Shown piece after piece: positions 11,601 through 22,833 of a stretch of DNA of 64,000 bases. Below the pieces are notes generated by a model that was given only the letters and a program-made list of their open reading frames with translations, was not told the origin of the DNA and did no database searches. A program made the position numbers and the translations under genes. Position 1 is the first letter of the stretch; every line of letters begins with the position of its first letter. Source of the DNA: Lineus longissimus (lineage: Eukaryota; Nemertea; Pilidiophora; Heteronemertea; Lineidae); assembly GCF_910592395.1 (NCBI RefSeq), contig NC_088318.1, positions 12,336,349 to 12,400,348 of the forward strand. The letters run 5' to 3'.

Positions 11601-13242
11601 TACGTATGAATCCTAATTTGTTATGGGTTTGTCTGATAATGGAGATGATATTAGGTATTTTATGAGGTTTTTACGACTGTGTCATATTAAACTGAGAACT
11701 AATTAAATTGAACCGGCTTCCGAATGAATGTTTATGGATACAACCTTGAGTCTTGATGAACTGAAAATATTAGGCTGTGTGGCTTGATGAGAGGTACGGT
11801 ATACCGAGAAATATTAGCATTTATTAGAGTTGGTGATTTTGTGGAACTGCATCATTAGTTTTAATTAAGCGTGTTGAGATCACTGCAACGGTAAATTTGG
11901 TTTTTGACAGTATTTTATTTTTGCGAATTTTGCTTGTTGCGAAAAAACGTTGAATCAAAACGTACGTGAAAATATCCCGGTCAAAAGTAGATGTGGTACT
12001 GTTGTGTTCATAAATAAGCTTAAGTGCCCTGGAAAACTTGACGATTGAGCATATCAAACTCGATGCATTCATACACACATACACCTCAGTCACTATGTAC
12101 CTTGTTTCCCGCAGGCTTGCCACTTCTATAGTACATTTTGTTCTCATACCAGGCATCAATATAGGAGTGACAGCGTCTAATTTACGGTGATGTCAACTTT
12201 ACTCTAAAATCTAGTTTATTCGTAATTGGATTTCTTTTCACCTTGGATTGGAGGATGACATTGGAAATTGTTTGATTGTCTTACCATTTGGCAAATCCCA
12301 CAATGGAGAGAATGTTTTAACCCCTTACTGACATTTGATTCAGTGGCCTGTCAGTGTCATTGATGTGGCCTACTGATTAAGGTGCCAAACACAAACCAAG
12401 GGTTGTACAGCCTCTTATCAGTGGTGTTTATAATACACTGGTCAAATATACATTCCTTAGTAAGGCTAAATCATTTGGATCTTCCTCTGAACATACTCAT
12501 TACCCCCATTACACTCATGGCTCTGAAATGCATCTCAGAGCATCAAATTTCCAGGTGATGGTCGCCCCCTCCTCGTTCAAATTGGGCTTGTTCAGTTGGT
12601 CCGTTTTACTCCTTATACCACACCAAATTCCATCTGGTCAGTTTCTTTCCGAAGACTCTGCCAGAGCACCTCTCCAGAGATCTATGATAGTGACGGTCCT
12701 TTTAAAGCACTTTGGGACAGTCCCTGTTCATTGAAAGCGCTATATAAAAAGCACTTTAGGACAGACTCATTTCAATGAAAAGCACTTTATAAAAACCACT
12801 ATTATTGTAATAACTTAAAAATCGCTATATTATCCCCCCCCCCCCCTCCACCCAGAGTTGGACCACCAGGCTGCGAGACACAATGGTATGCATCAAGGTG
12901 TTGAAACCTTAAAATACATCATGGAGTGCTCAGGAGGTGTCACTCAAATACATCCCGATTTCACACCAGTTATTTCTATCTTCTTCAAGTTGTAAGACGT
13001 GTTGGGTGACATGTCAGGTTTTAGATGCACAACCAGATTTTGTTGTATGTCAGGTTTTCTCCACGCTTCTTGGTTATCTTGATTACAAACTATCTTTTAT
13101 TGATGATTTAAAGTTGGATATAACAGTTGGCTTATGCCATATTTGGCTTTTCAGGTTTAATTTCCTTTTTCAAATTGTTCTCAAAGGACTTGTGTTGAGT
13201 TAACTTTTGGGCCTAATTCCGTTTCTCTTTTTTATCTTGCAG
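8676..13242. other. Upstream intron/flank of ATXN1, no recognised exon
   Basis: Mostly AT-rich unique-looking sequence. About 10440-10800 is richer in CpG and could hold a 5' UTR exon or promoter, but no donor could be assigned. The 71-codon frame at 11019-11234 has a protein-like composition (KRAKSTDKESDEADG) without matching splice sites or a known family. A long pyrimidine tract before 13242 marks the ATXN1 acceptor. Confidence 0.45.
12834..12846. repeat. Poly-C tract (13 bp)
   Basis: An uninterrupted C run. Just upstream (12700-12800) are AAAGCGCTATATAAA-type sequences seen at the ends of many animal dispersed repeats. Confidence 0.85.
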
Positions 13243-13264
13243 GGCCAGACAGCCAGACATTGCT

Positions 13265-13303
13265 ATGTTCCGAGTCTATGCTCTCATCGACGCCCCCCTC
13301 TGA
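13265..13303 (+). promoter_or_regulatory. Upstream ORF overlapping the first in-frame ATXN1 ATG
   Basis: A 12-codon ORF starts at ATG 13265 in another frame and ends at TGA 13301-13303, so it overlaps the ATXN1 ATG at 13278. Its -3 base is G (moderate context), while the ATXN1 ATG has T at -3 and C at +4 (weak context). If 13278 is the true start, initiation would depend on leaky scanning. Alternatively the main frame begins in an upstream exon. Confidence 0.35.
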
Positions 13304-14816
13304 CGTGTCACACTCCGACCAAGAGACTCACTGGAAAACGGTCGATAACAAACTAAACACGAAGTACACTCAAGATTCTGGGGGAGGGAGCGGAGCCCTA
13401 CTAGCGCCAAGTGACAGACACTTCAGTTCGGACCAACAGAGAAACCCCGATGATTACCCCGTCGGGAACGGCCACGGACATTCTGGTGCTGGAACGGAAA
13501 AGCACATGAAAACAAATGGGATAGATAGAAATAAAATGACTGGAAGTTCGACGACAACAAGTGAAAATCTAACATGGTTATCCGAATCGATAGTTAGTCA
13601 GTCCCCATCGCAGCGCAGCAGTAGTCTGAGCACGCTCAGTAGTGGGCACGAGTCAACCTCGATGCTATCAAGTAGCGGACCCAGTTTATTTCGCACGCCA
13701 GCCGTCACCGACCCGTCGTCTCGGTTGTTTTCGCCCGGGCATATCAATCCTGTTTACACGACGTCAACAGCATCGACTCTGTCACCTTATTCTCCAACAA
13801 TGCACACACAGTCCTCACACCTCGCAACGATATCGCCATATGGTGCTGCGTTTTATCCACAATATAGCCCGGGTTATTCACCAAGTTCTCTCCTCTCCAG
13901 TCATTACCCTCACATTGAGTCGTACTCGGCGGTCCTCGCGAGTATGGGGAGCCATGTGCAACACGCTCAATCTCATCTACCTCGTACGTCATTTCTACCT
14001 GGACATATACCTCAGTACCTTAGTTCTCACGGGTCCTCGTTGACGCCGACAAATTCGCCAGGTCCCAGTATGCACCGCCCGATGACCTCGACCTCTATAA
14101 ACGCCAGCCGACCTTTAACACCGAGTCATGTGGAACATCTCAGGAGAGACTCAAAATCCCCTAAATCGGAACTGAAATCGGAAGGTCATGACCCGAGGTC
14201 ACGACAGGGCAGGAATATATCTCCATCCACGCGGGGTCATCCGTTGTCACCCTCACAAGCTCAGGTCTTATATATGAAATCAGGGCAATATTTGAAAAAA
14301 CCGTTAGAAGTTGGCGAACTTGTTAAAGATCCTTTAGGGTATAAAGTCCCTAGTGGTAAGGAAGGTAGCTTAAAGCATAGAATATTAACGCGGCCCCCTG
14401 ACATTCATATAGAAGGGTCCGCATTAGGCGAGGGAAAACATGGAACTCATCAGGGAATAAAATCTGAAGAGCCGTCTCCTAAGAGACACAAGGGCAGTAT
14501 AGGGCACCCGCCACCCCTGCATTCACTTTCAGGGGGGTCGGGGCACGGACAACTCCACCTCCCTCCCCCACCCCCGTTACAACCCAGCTACCCAAATACG
14601 CCGCACTATCCACCACATTTTATGCGGGGTTCGATCATACAACTTGCAAACGGAGAACTGAAACGTGTTGAGGACTTACGGACGGACGATTTTGTTCATA
14701 GTGCTGATATTAGTGGTGATCTCAAAATAGATTCTAGCACCGTCGTACGAATAGAGGAAATTCACGACAGAAATACGGTCCTTCTGAGTTTTTCAGTTGG
14801 AGAACATCGAGTTCAG
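13278..14816 (+). CDS. ATXN1: Ataxin-1, large coding exon (N-terminus to first half of AXH domain)
   Basis: Ataxin-1 is a nuclear transcriptional co-repressor that binds Capicua through its AXH domain. Seen here: an open exon preceded by a strong polypyrimidine/TTGCAG acceptor ending at 13242 and closed by a GTAGGT donor at 14817. From the first in-frame ATG (13278) it encodes 513 residues: a Ser-rich N-terminus, a Tyr/Pro/Ser stretch, then ESYSAVLASMGSHVQ (residues 214-228), which resembles the vertebrate self-association region. A KRHK basic patch (about 402-405) and a polyproline run follow. From about residue 451 the AXH domain begins with GSIIQLANGELKRVEDLRT and breaks after GEHRVQ. No polyglutamine tract follows the ASMGS segment, where vertebrates have one. 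The frame is open from the ATG back to the acceptor, so translation could also begin in an upstream exon. The family call is very secure; the exact start is not. Confidence 0.95.
13840..14043 (+). other. Overlapping +1-frame ORF inside the ATXN1 exon
   Basis: An ATG-initiated frame of 67 residues overlaps the Tyr/Ser-rich ataxin-1 segment in the +1 frame. The same frame is open back to 13642 through non-ATG codons (133 codons in all). It is rich in Arg, His, Leu and aromatic residues. Human ATXN1 has a described out-of-frame product (alt-ATXN1). Homology to it has not been shown, and the frame may simply be a by-product of codon composition. Confidence 0.2.
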
Positions 14817-15629
14817 GTAGGTTTTTACCCTTTTTAACCATTGTTTTGGCAGGTGGCCATCTTGAAAATCATATTTTGCCATTTTACTTTTATCAAAAAC
14901 CTTATGGTTATTACTGTCAATATAAGATTGAACGACTTGGCTATACTACAGTATCAAAACTAGCCAGGGGTCTCTTTCATTAATGATTCATCATGACAAA
15001 TTTAACTACCCATAATGCTCCACAGAAACGGCCACAAGGAATTGTTTTAGATGTCCGTAAGCCACAGAGAGGGTTCTCTTCTTCGTTATCTATTTCTACT
15101 GTGGTTACACACTGGTTACGGAATTACGATGATCATGGGGTAATCAGGTTCATTCATAGTATGGTTCTGTAGGACAGCCTGGGGAGACTGGGCTCTGGGA
15201 GCATTGTGTTTAGCTGTCCCAAAATCTTCTCCAAGATGACAACTAGACATGTAATAATAACAATGATAATGATATAAACTGTGTGATGCAGCTACGGTAT
15301 TCAGATAACATGCCGCAGCCACAATTAGTCCTTTTCATTTGTCCCCGGCCACCTGACCTTATCAAGAGCACGTTGCCCCAGGCAATGGACACGTAAAATG
15401 AATTTACACTGTTAACACCTACGGTGCCGGAGGTGTTTTTGAAGGGTGCGTTTTGCACCTAAATTACTACATTATTCACCAGAAATGCTGTAGCGAGGTC
15501 AGAAATCAGTGTAGCCGGGAGGCATTCAAAACGAGGCGAACAAGTCCACTTCTTGCGTGCATACAGTATAGGGAATGCCCCACTACGCCATCATTCACGA
15601 GTTGCAGTAGTTCTTGTGCCGATTGAGTG

Positions 15630-15930
15630 CCGACCTCATAACGGATGAATGTTCTCTCCCCTCAAACCACATCCTTAGGGCCAAATCTGTAAAAATTCTC
15701 ATCCCTTCATCCCTTCCTCGATCACAATCAAGTAAACTACTTGGTCGCATATGTGCTGATGGGCCAAAGAGCACTGTCTCCTCAAGTTGTAGCAATTCTC
15801 TTACCCATGGCCAATTGAGAGTGCCAACTTCATGGATGACCTTTCCTTCAAATGAAATCCTCTGGGCCAAATCTGTATCAATTTTCAACCCTTCAGCCCT
15901 CCTCTTCAGTGATACGCAGCCGCATGTGTG
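15630..15930 (-). repeat. Two-copy repeat, about 186-bp period, with matching minus-strand frames
   Basis: GGGCCAAATCTGTAAAAATT (about 15679) and GGGCCAAATCTGTATCAATT (about 15867) start equivalent segments. The minus-strand frame 15595-15888 (97 codons) reads IDTDLAQRISFEGK and, about 62 residues later, IFTDLALRMWFEGR. So both copies encode a similar peptide in the same frame. This may be a fragment of a repetitive coding gene or just a duplicated open stretch. No known domain recognised. Confidence 0.45.
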
Positions 15931-17565
15931 CTGGGTCCCAAACGGTCGTTAACCATTGATACGTTTCGAGATTGCCCCGCGCCCCAGCAGCGGACCGCGC
16001 CAGACTTTAATTGAATCCGCGATGCATAGTACTTGGCCAGCTGAGCTAAATGAATCAATTGGCAACAGGGGACGGAATCTCTATTGAAAGAATCGTTTAG
16101 GGCCGATAGCTTCTCATTGTTGGATCCATTTGATTGTCTCGTTTTCATTTACTACGAGATGAAATGGACATTTGAGAAGACACCATTGAAATCGCTGCCG
16201 TAGTCGTCAGAGTGCTGCCATAGAATTTCGATACTTCGTATTTTTGTTGGACAATGCTGGCGCGATTCTCCGGGGGATGTATTGATAGATATGAAACATC
16301 GGATGCTGGAATGATCACTCGATGTATCATTGTCGTCTTTAGTCACCCTCGTCCGTTATAGTTGCAATTGAATTGTCTCTTTGAATGGGCAAAGTCTTTT
16401 GAGACTTGGCGTTGAGACGGATGATCATTCTGGGTTCTGTTGAAATCTTTGTTCGATACATTGCCATTGGTAACTTTAAGTTGGATGGTCAGTTTGAGTT
16501 GATGAAAAGCAATTGTGAACGAGAGGATATTTTGAATCTTGTGAAAAAAATCTAGCAGAGCTTTGGGGACATTTAGACCTGTTGAGTTAAAAATTGTTGC
16601 CATTCTCGTATATTTACAGATCCAAATCGGCAACTCTGATTGCATGATTAATTACATTTTGGAAATTTTTTACATAAATGGAGGCAATACAGTTGTCTAA
16701 TTAATCAAATGATACATCTTTTTACTCTGTGAGTTTGGTCAGTTTTGATATCGTTCAATCATTAGATAAGACCATTCAAAATTAAGACGTTTTTAAAAAA
16801 ATTCATTCTTTGAACGACTGATAATGATAGACGACCATACTTTGACAAAGGTCTACACTTTGAAAATGTGGCTAAAAAGTTTTGGAACTAGCATCCAATT
16901 AATTAGTGGATTTTATGTTGAAAAACGCTTTTAATGATGAACTATCTCTTTGGGGTTATTCTTGTGGGATTAAGTTGCAATTAATCATTGATTGTGACTT
17001 GTATCAAGAGTGAAATTGAAACAGGCCCAACACAGTAAAAGAGGATCAGTGAGGTGACTTTCTGTACAGGTCAGGTCCCAAAGCATGACAATAAATCCCC
17101 CCTTTATGCGAATGAGAGTCAGGGAGCAATAAGCTGGATCCGTACAATTATTTTTGTTTTCCAAAACACAGCGTATTTACTTGACAATAGCTTGATAAAC
17201 AATTGTTTTCCATCTTCAGAAGCAGTGCGTATCGTTGCATCGTTTAGTTCAGATGCTGCATGTACCATACTTGTTCAGCCCTAGCCTATGTGTATGTCTA
17301 CTTACTCCAGCAAAACACAACGCCTTTACCTGATAATAGCTTGATAAACTTGTTAGCTATCATCACAAGTTGCTGGCAAAAAATGTCATCAGTTATCCAT
17401 TAAATGCTAATAAGCCTAAATGATCACCATTGCAAAGATGCCACAAGCCTTTGTGGAAATAATAAAATTACTTCCCGGTTATATTTACCCGACTACGCCC
17501 TTAGCCATCGTTTAGCTTCTTTGCTTCCAAGGAAAGAGGATCAGAGGTGGATTAAGGAGTCATCC

Positions 17566-17580
17566 GAGAGAGAGAGAGAG
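17566..17580. repeat. (GA)n microsatellite
   Basis: Uninterrupted AG/GA dinucleotides in the ATXN1 intron. Confidence 0.8.
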
Positions 17581-19368
17581 TGGCCCTGGTGTTTATTGCG
17601 GTCAATTTGTGAAAACTCATGAAGAAATAGGGTGTCTGGTTGAGCAGCTCCACCTGGATCGACCATTTGTCGTGAGGATCGGCAAGAGAACTCATGTGAC
17701 GGAGATGAAATCTGCTACAATTTGTTAAACAAGGATTTTCTGGACATTTCTTCTGCATCAATGTACTGTGGTCAGTGTCAACTTGAGTTGAAGTTGAGTT
17801 AATTCGATTGTGTTGAAACAAATTAGTTATGCCATGTGCTTCATGTACAGCGAATGCACTGATGTATTTTCAACTTGAACTGGAGAATACTTTTAATTGC
17901 TTTATTCAACAAAGTGCCTATCAAAGTGAACTCAGACAAAAACGAGCCTTCTATTGACCAACTACAAACAAGAAAGGTTTTTGAAGTGAGAGTCGATTGA
18001 AAAGAAAAAAGCTTTGTTTTTCTCAAATTATTCCAATTCTCATCCACGTGAATTGGCTGATTTTGAGAATACAAAAGACACACAAGTGTCACGATGTAAT
18101 TCAATGAAAAAATCAATGCTTTCTTTGGCAGTTTTTCCGTTGTGTTTACCTTTGGTAAAGTGAGCAAAAAGTTTTAAGAATTTGGAATCTAATCCGGAAA
18201 AAATTAAGCAAATCAAGTGTGATTTCCGCTTGGGTATTTCTGAAAATACGTCTTGTCGGCGGAAAAATTACCAGTCACATGTTGCATTCGATTTTGCTTA
18301 ATGAAATAAAATCCCCTTGTTTGGCGATTTCATCAAATGTATTGTTGCAAGAATATTCTTGGCAATAGAGCGCCTCATTTAAGACTTCCGACCGATTTCA
18401 ACCTTGGTAGAAAGTTCTATTATTTGTAGAAAACGTGCGTGTACGGATATCCGAATCCGAATCTTCGACAACGAAAGTTTAAAATCCTAAAACCAATGAA
18501 GTAGCAAATGGAATTTAACTGTTCTTTCCTTACGAAACTTAATCTGTTTATTTCGTATGAAATTGAATAGACTTAGCATCAGTTGCTGATGAAGAGTGTG
18601 CACGGCCAGACGAGGTATAAATTTGATTTTACCGTCTGATGGAAGTGGCGCTTCGACGATCGCCGCTGATTGCCACCGCACTATGATGTTGGTCTTTAAA
18701 TGATGTGATTGGTATAAACGTCTTTATCGAGATAATTTCTCAATCTCCAGGTAATTTGAGGAAAAGACATGAAAGTTAGATCACAGGAAGTCAGCCAAGA
18801 AGAAATTTCATCATGCTTTGCTTCAAGGTCGTGACGACAATTGACGACGGATGAGGAGTATGTTGACATTTTTAGGTTAACCCTTTGAAAGATATGTTTT
18901 GAATATGCCTCAAAGAAAAATTCCTGATTTGCCAACTGGCCACATGACTGGCTACCTGTACACATTGGTGTAAATTGACAAAATTTTCATGCCTTTGTTA
19001 CATGAAATTCCTTAAAGTGTTGTCCAAAGTACATCAAAATCATACAGTCATGCTTGCTGTTTCAACAAGTTGAGGTTGGAAAGACTTGCACCAATTCCAA
19101 GGGCAAGTTCAAGGTGGGCAGATCTGCCTCCAACGCAAGTACAGAAACTAAAAAACAAGCCGACGCAAGTCAAACAGTCTTATTTGATTGGCTCATTCCC
19201 ACGCCCAATCATCAGCCAGACTATTACATAAGTTGATCGTACTGGGGCAGACGGGATCAATTAATTGAAGGACCTCATCCCCAGTGTGGTCTTTTGCTGA
19301 TTAGTGTGATCGAGCTGGTAGGTTTCCAACAAGACAGTCAGTCAAATATGGGTTAGTTGGCAACAGGT

Positions 19369-19420
19369 TTTAAGGCCAATGCTGTTCGTTTTATATTTGA
19401 AATTTGTAATCGAAGTGGAA
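19369..19420. mobile_element. TTAA-flanked MITE, family B, left-end fragment
   Basis: TTTTAAGGCCAATGCTGTTC followed by ATATTTGAAATTTGTAATCG matches the first 50 bp of the copy at 29888. The match then stops. Confidence 0.5.
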
Positions 19421-21574
19421 TTCTCATGAAATGGACTGCAGGGGTCAACTCCCACAACAGGTTGTACTTAACTCTTCACAAATTACTTCCAATGTACCCG
19501 AGACAAAGGTTCCATCGACTATTATAGCCGCTCTTGGCAAGCGCCCCCAGGAGTCGGAATCAATATACTACTTGAAGTATCCAATCCCTCGTCCATTGAT
19601 GCTGCGTATTATTCAATCGGATCATCTTAAAGCATCGTGTGACTCTTCTGATCTTCATAGACCCCACAGGATATAGCCTAGCAATGGCATTTCCTCCCAC
19701 ACAGTGACTATCGAAACTTAGCATTGCTGATTGTGAGAACATTTTTTCGACCGGTAGTTTTCCTAATATATTGGAGAAGTCGTGAAATGAGGCGTTGCCA
19801 GTGATACATGTATCCAAAAAAAAAGATAAAAAGTTTAACTGTAAGATAATACAGAAGAATGGTTTTAACCAAAACGCGTTTTTAAAAATATTGCTACCAG
19901 CATAAAGCAAGACAGTCTGGCAACGATACCTGATATTTTTCCAGCCGGGTCACAATTTCTTAGCAGATATTTTTTTTATCGGAGTTGTAAAGGCATTGTC
20001 AGAGAACAAATATATGTAAGATACCAAAAAAATACCGGGGTACAGTATTTTCGGAACAATAATGTAGTAGTTTTTAAAGTTGTAACTACATGTATGTGAT
20101 AACGATGAAAGAGAAAAAATTATAACATTTTGCAGATAATTGCAAACATCATAACCACGGAAAAGAAAATCTGATTAAAATCACTGTTACTGGTTTTTTT
20201 TAGATTGTTTAATTACAAGTACTGTACACAAAAGTTTCAATTTCACAAAACGCCAAATAAACTGGCCGCAGATATTAGCGAGTTTACAGTATTTCGAGCA
20301 GTTTTGCCGATGTTTTGTGTAATACAGTATCTTACTCCGAAAATAACAGTTTCGTCTCAAATTTCTATCCACGTGGGCACGAGAAAATAATCAATCGCTG
20401 AACGCCACTTTTTAGCCCAGTCATAATCGTACCAGTGACTCAAAGATTGATCCATTTGAATATACATGTATGTAAGTACTATAATTGAGGACGTTTCAAA
20501 GTTTGAACATCAACTTGATGTTCATTGAAATCTGATGAGGGATTCTTCTATTACTAGGATTACTATACGCCCATCTGTCTCCCACTCCGACTTACTTGCA
20601 CATTCTGTGCCCAATGTTTTTCTAACATGCTAAATTTTTTTGGAAGTTGTGTTCTGCATTACAGTTCAGCTGCCAAAGCCAGCAACTTGAAATATCACAT
20701 CAAGATGTATAGCGAAGAAAAATGCAACATGCATTTGCCATTCAAAGACAAAAAATTGTATATGGTATTGTTTTAACCTTGGTTGCCGATGGAGATGTGA
20801 TAATCCTCGGCGATGTTATTGTCAACGGGATTATGGTAAGACACGTTTGGATATTTTTAGGAAATTTGCTACAACATTGAGGTTAAGTTGATGTCATTGT
20901 ATGGTCCGGTTTCTCTGTGAGTCTGATTTGATAGGATCTAAACCGACAGGGCCATATTTAAAGTGGGTGGGTGGCAGGGATCACTTCTACCCTCCCAGGT
21001 TCTATTGACTCCCATGACCAATTTCAATATGACCATGACCAAGTGGTATTCAGGATAAGCATGATAAAACCAACCGCAGTTATGATTTACTTACTTTGCC
21101 CCCTGGAGGCCACGAGGTGAACAACAGGGCACCACCACCACCAACCTTTAAAAAGTCCTTGAATTAGCTACTCATTTCTGGAGGTTCTTGGAGCATTGGT
21201 TCCAAACTTCATCAATCCTATCCACACCTCCAATTGATGTAAAAGCAACTGGTTAAATAAACATGAAAGAGTCAGACTAAACGGGGTGGTACATTTTGTA
21301 AATTCGAGTGAAATCACTGATTAAATGTCACTCAGGAATTTTCTCACGATTAATATTGATTTCCAAGTGTATTTTCTGATTGGTATCAATTTTGCTCTCC
21401 AGGGTGTTCCAGGGGGCTCAGGGCAGTTAGATTAGTTGACTGGAGTTGATGGCAAAGGGTTTAACACTTGCTAGCACTTAAGCTGACAATTAAAACACAC
21501 ACCCTCTGAACATGAATGAGTGACTTATCTAATTTCAAGTACAATTTTCCATTGTCTAACCCTCCTTCTTATAA

Positions 21575-21800
21575 GATTCGACCAAGCCAGTCAACTGTGT
21601 CAACCAGCTAGCTTTGGTTAGCCCCCCTCCTTAAAAGACTTAGCCAAGCCAGTCAACGGTGAAAACCAGCTAGCTTTGTCTAGCCCTCCTCAAAGGATTC
21701 AACCAAGCCAGTCAACGGTGTTAACCAGCTAGCTTTGTCTAGCTCCCTCCTTGAAAGATTCAACCAAGCCAGTCAACAGTTTCACCAAGCCAGCTAAAAG
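21575..21800. repeat. Minisatellite, about 61-bp unit, 3.5 copies
   Basis: Copies begin near 21575, 21637, 21698 and 21758 with GATTCRACCAAGCCAGTCAA, followed by ACCAGCTAGCTTTG and TAGCYCYCTCCTT. Moderately diverged. Confidence 0.85.
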
Positions 21801-21984
21801 CAGATGACCTGAGTGAAAAGACTACACCGCCCCTCTGGACATCAATGAGAGACTTTATTGATATCAAGTGTGATTTTCCTTTATCACCTTGATTAGCTAT
21901 CGTGATACTAATCGAGTCACTTGGCCATTCATGGTTGATCGTGAATGGCTGAGATGGCCAGCGGCGGTAGACACTAGCTAGAGT

Positions 21985-22260
21985 AACGAGCTCTCATCAT
22001 TGGAGATAGCGTTGTTTAGATGGCTAAACGCAGGGTAGCTATAAGAAAAATTAAAAGTCTCGCCGTTTTAACATGCAGTTGGGCATGCTACTGTCCTCTC
22101 TTCCACCAATTATGGCAGTATAGATGGCTTGTGGCAATATCACTCTCTCATCATTGGACAATGCATTTTCAAATGGTAAAGCTAGGTGTAGCTTTAAGTG
22201 AACTATTGGTCTCACTGTTCTTCATGCAGTCATGCGTGTTGCTTGTACTTTACCAATAAC
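21985..22260. repeat. Diverged tandem duplication, about 150-bp unit
   Basis: CTCTCATCATTGGAGATAGC (21991) and CTCTCATCATTGGACAATGC (about 22143) start two segments sharing a TAGCT..AAGT..TCTC order and CATGCAGT. The open frame over them (22020-22259) is repeat-derived. Confidence 0.55.
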
Positions 22261-22763
22261 TGCTGAGTTTTCTCTTGGCGAAAGATGCTACCGTTTATCG
22301 AGTATGATAGTAATGCATGATGGGATGGGATACTCGAGAGAAAGCCAGTATCCTCAGGACTTCAAGTAGCCCAAATCTGTTATACTGGTTCCTGAAACAG
22401 GTGAAAACCTTTCTCAATCAGAAAGTTGTGAAAAGGCACAAAACTGCACAGGAAAATAGGTATCGAAAAATGACGCTGGAAATAAGGGAGAGAACGCTTT
22501 TGGTTGCCTTTACCCACTCTCTAAACAATGCTAAAAGCTTTTTTCCATAGTAGCTTTCAATCAAAAATGTGACAGAAAAGTTTGTAATGAAACATTGCCT
22601 TAGAAAAATAGAGCCGTAGGCTTGGCTTGACTTTGTTGAAAAATGTCACATTTTGTGCCGCCCATTGTCTAATGGGTGTGAAAGAATGATGTGAAGTCTC
22701 CGCCGATAGAAACAGAGGCCTGCTCGGCTCACTTCGTCTATATAACAATTTGTCGACGTCAAT

Positions 22764-22833
22764 GAGGAAGAAGAATGTAAACAATTTGGTTTGTTTCTGA
22801 GGAAGAAGAATGTAAACAATTTGGTTTGTTTCT
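22764..22833. repeat. Perfect two-copy 35-bp tandem repeat
   Basis: GAGGAAGAAGAATGTAAACA...GTTTGTTTCT occurs back to back at 22764 and 22799 with no differences seen. Confidence 0.9.

Noticed and set aside
13744-13992. 82-codon minus-strand frame in the ATXN1 exon
   Set aside because: Antisense shadow of the coding exon with no independent support.
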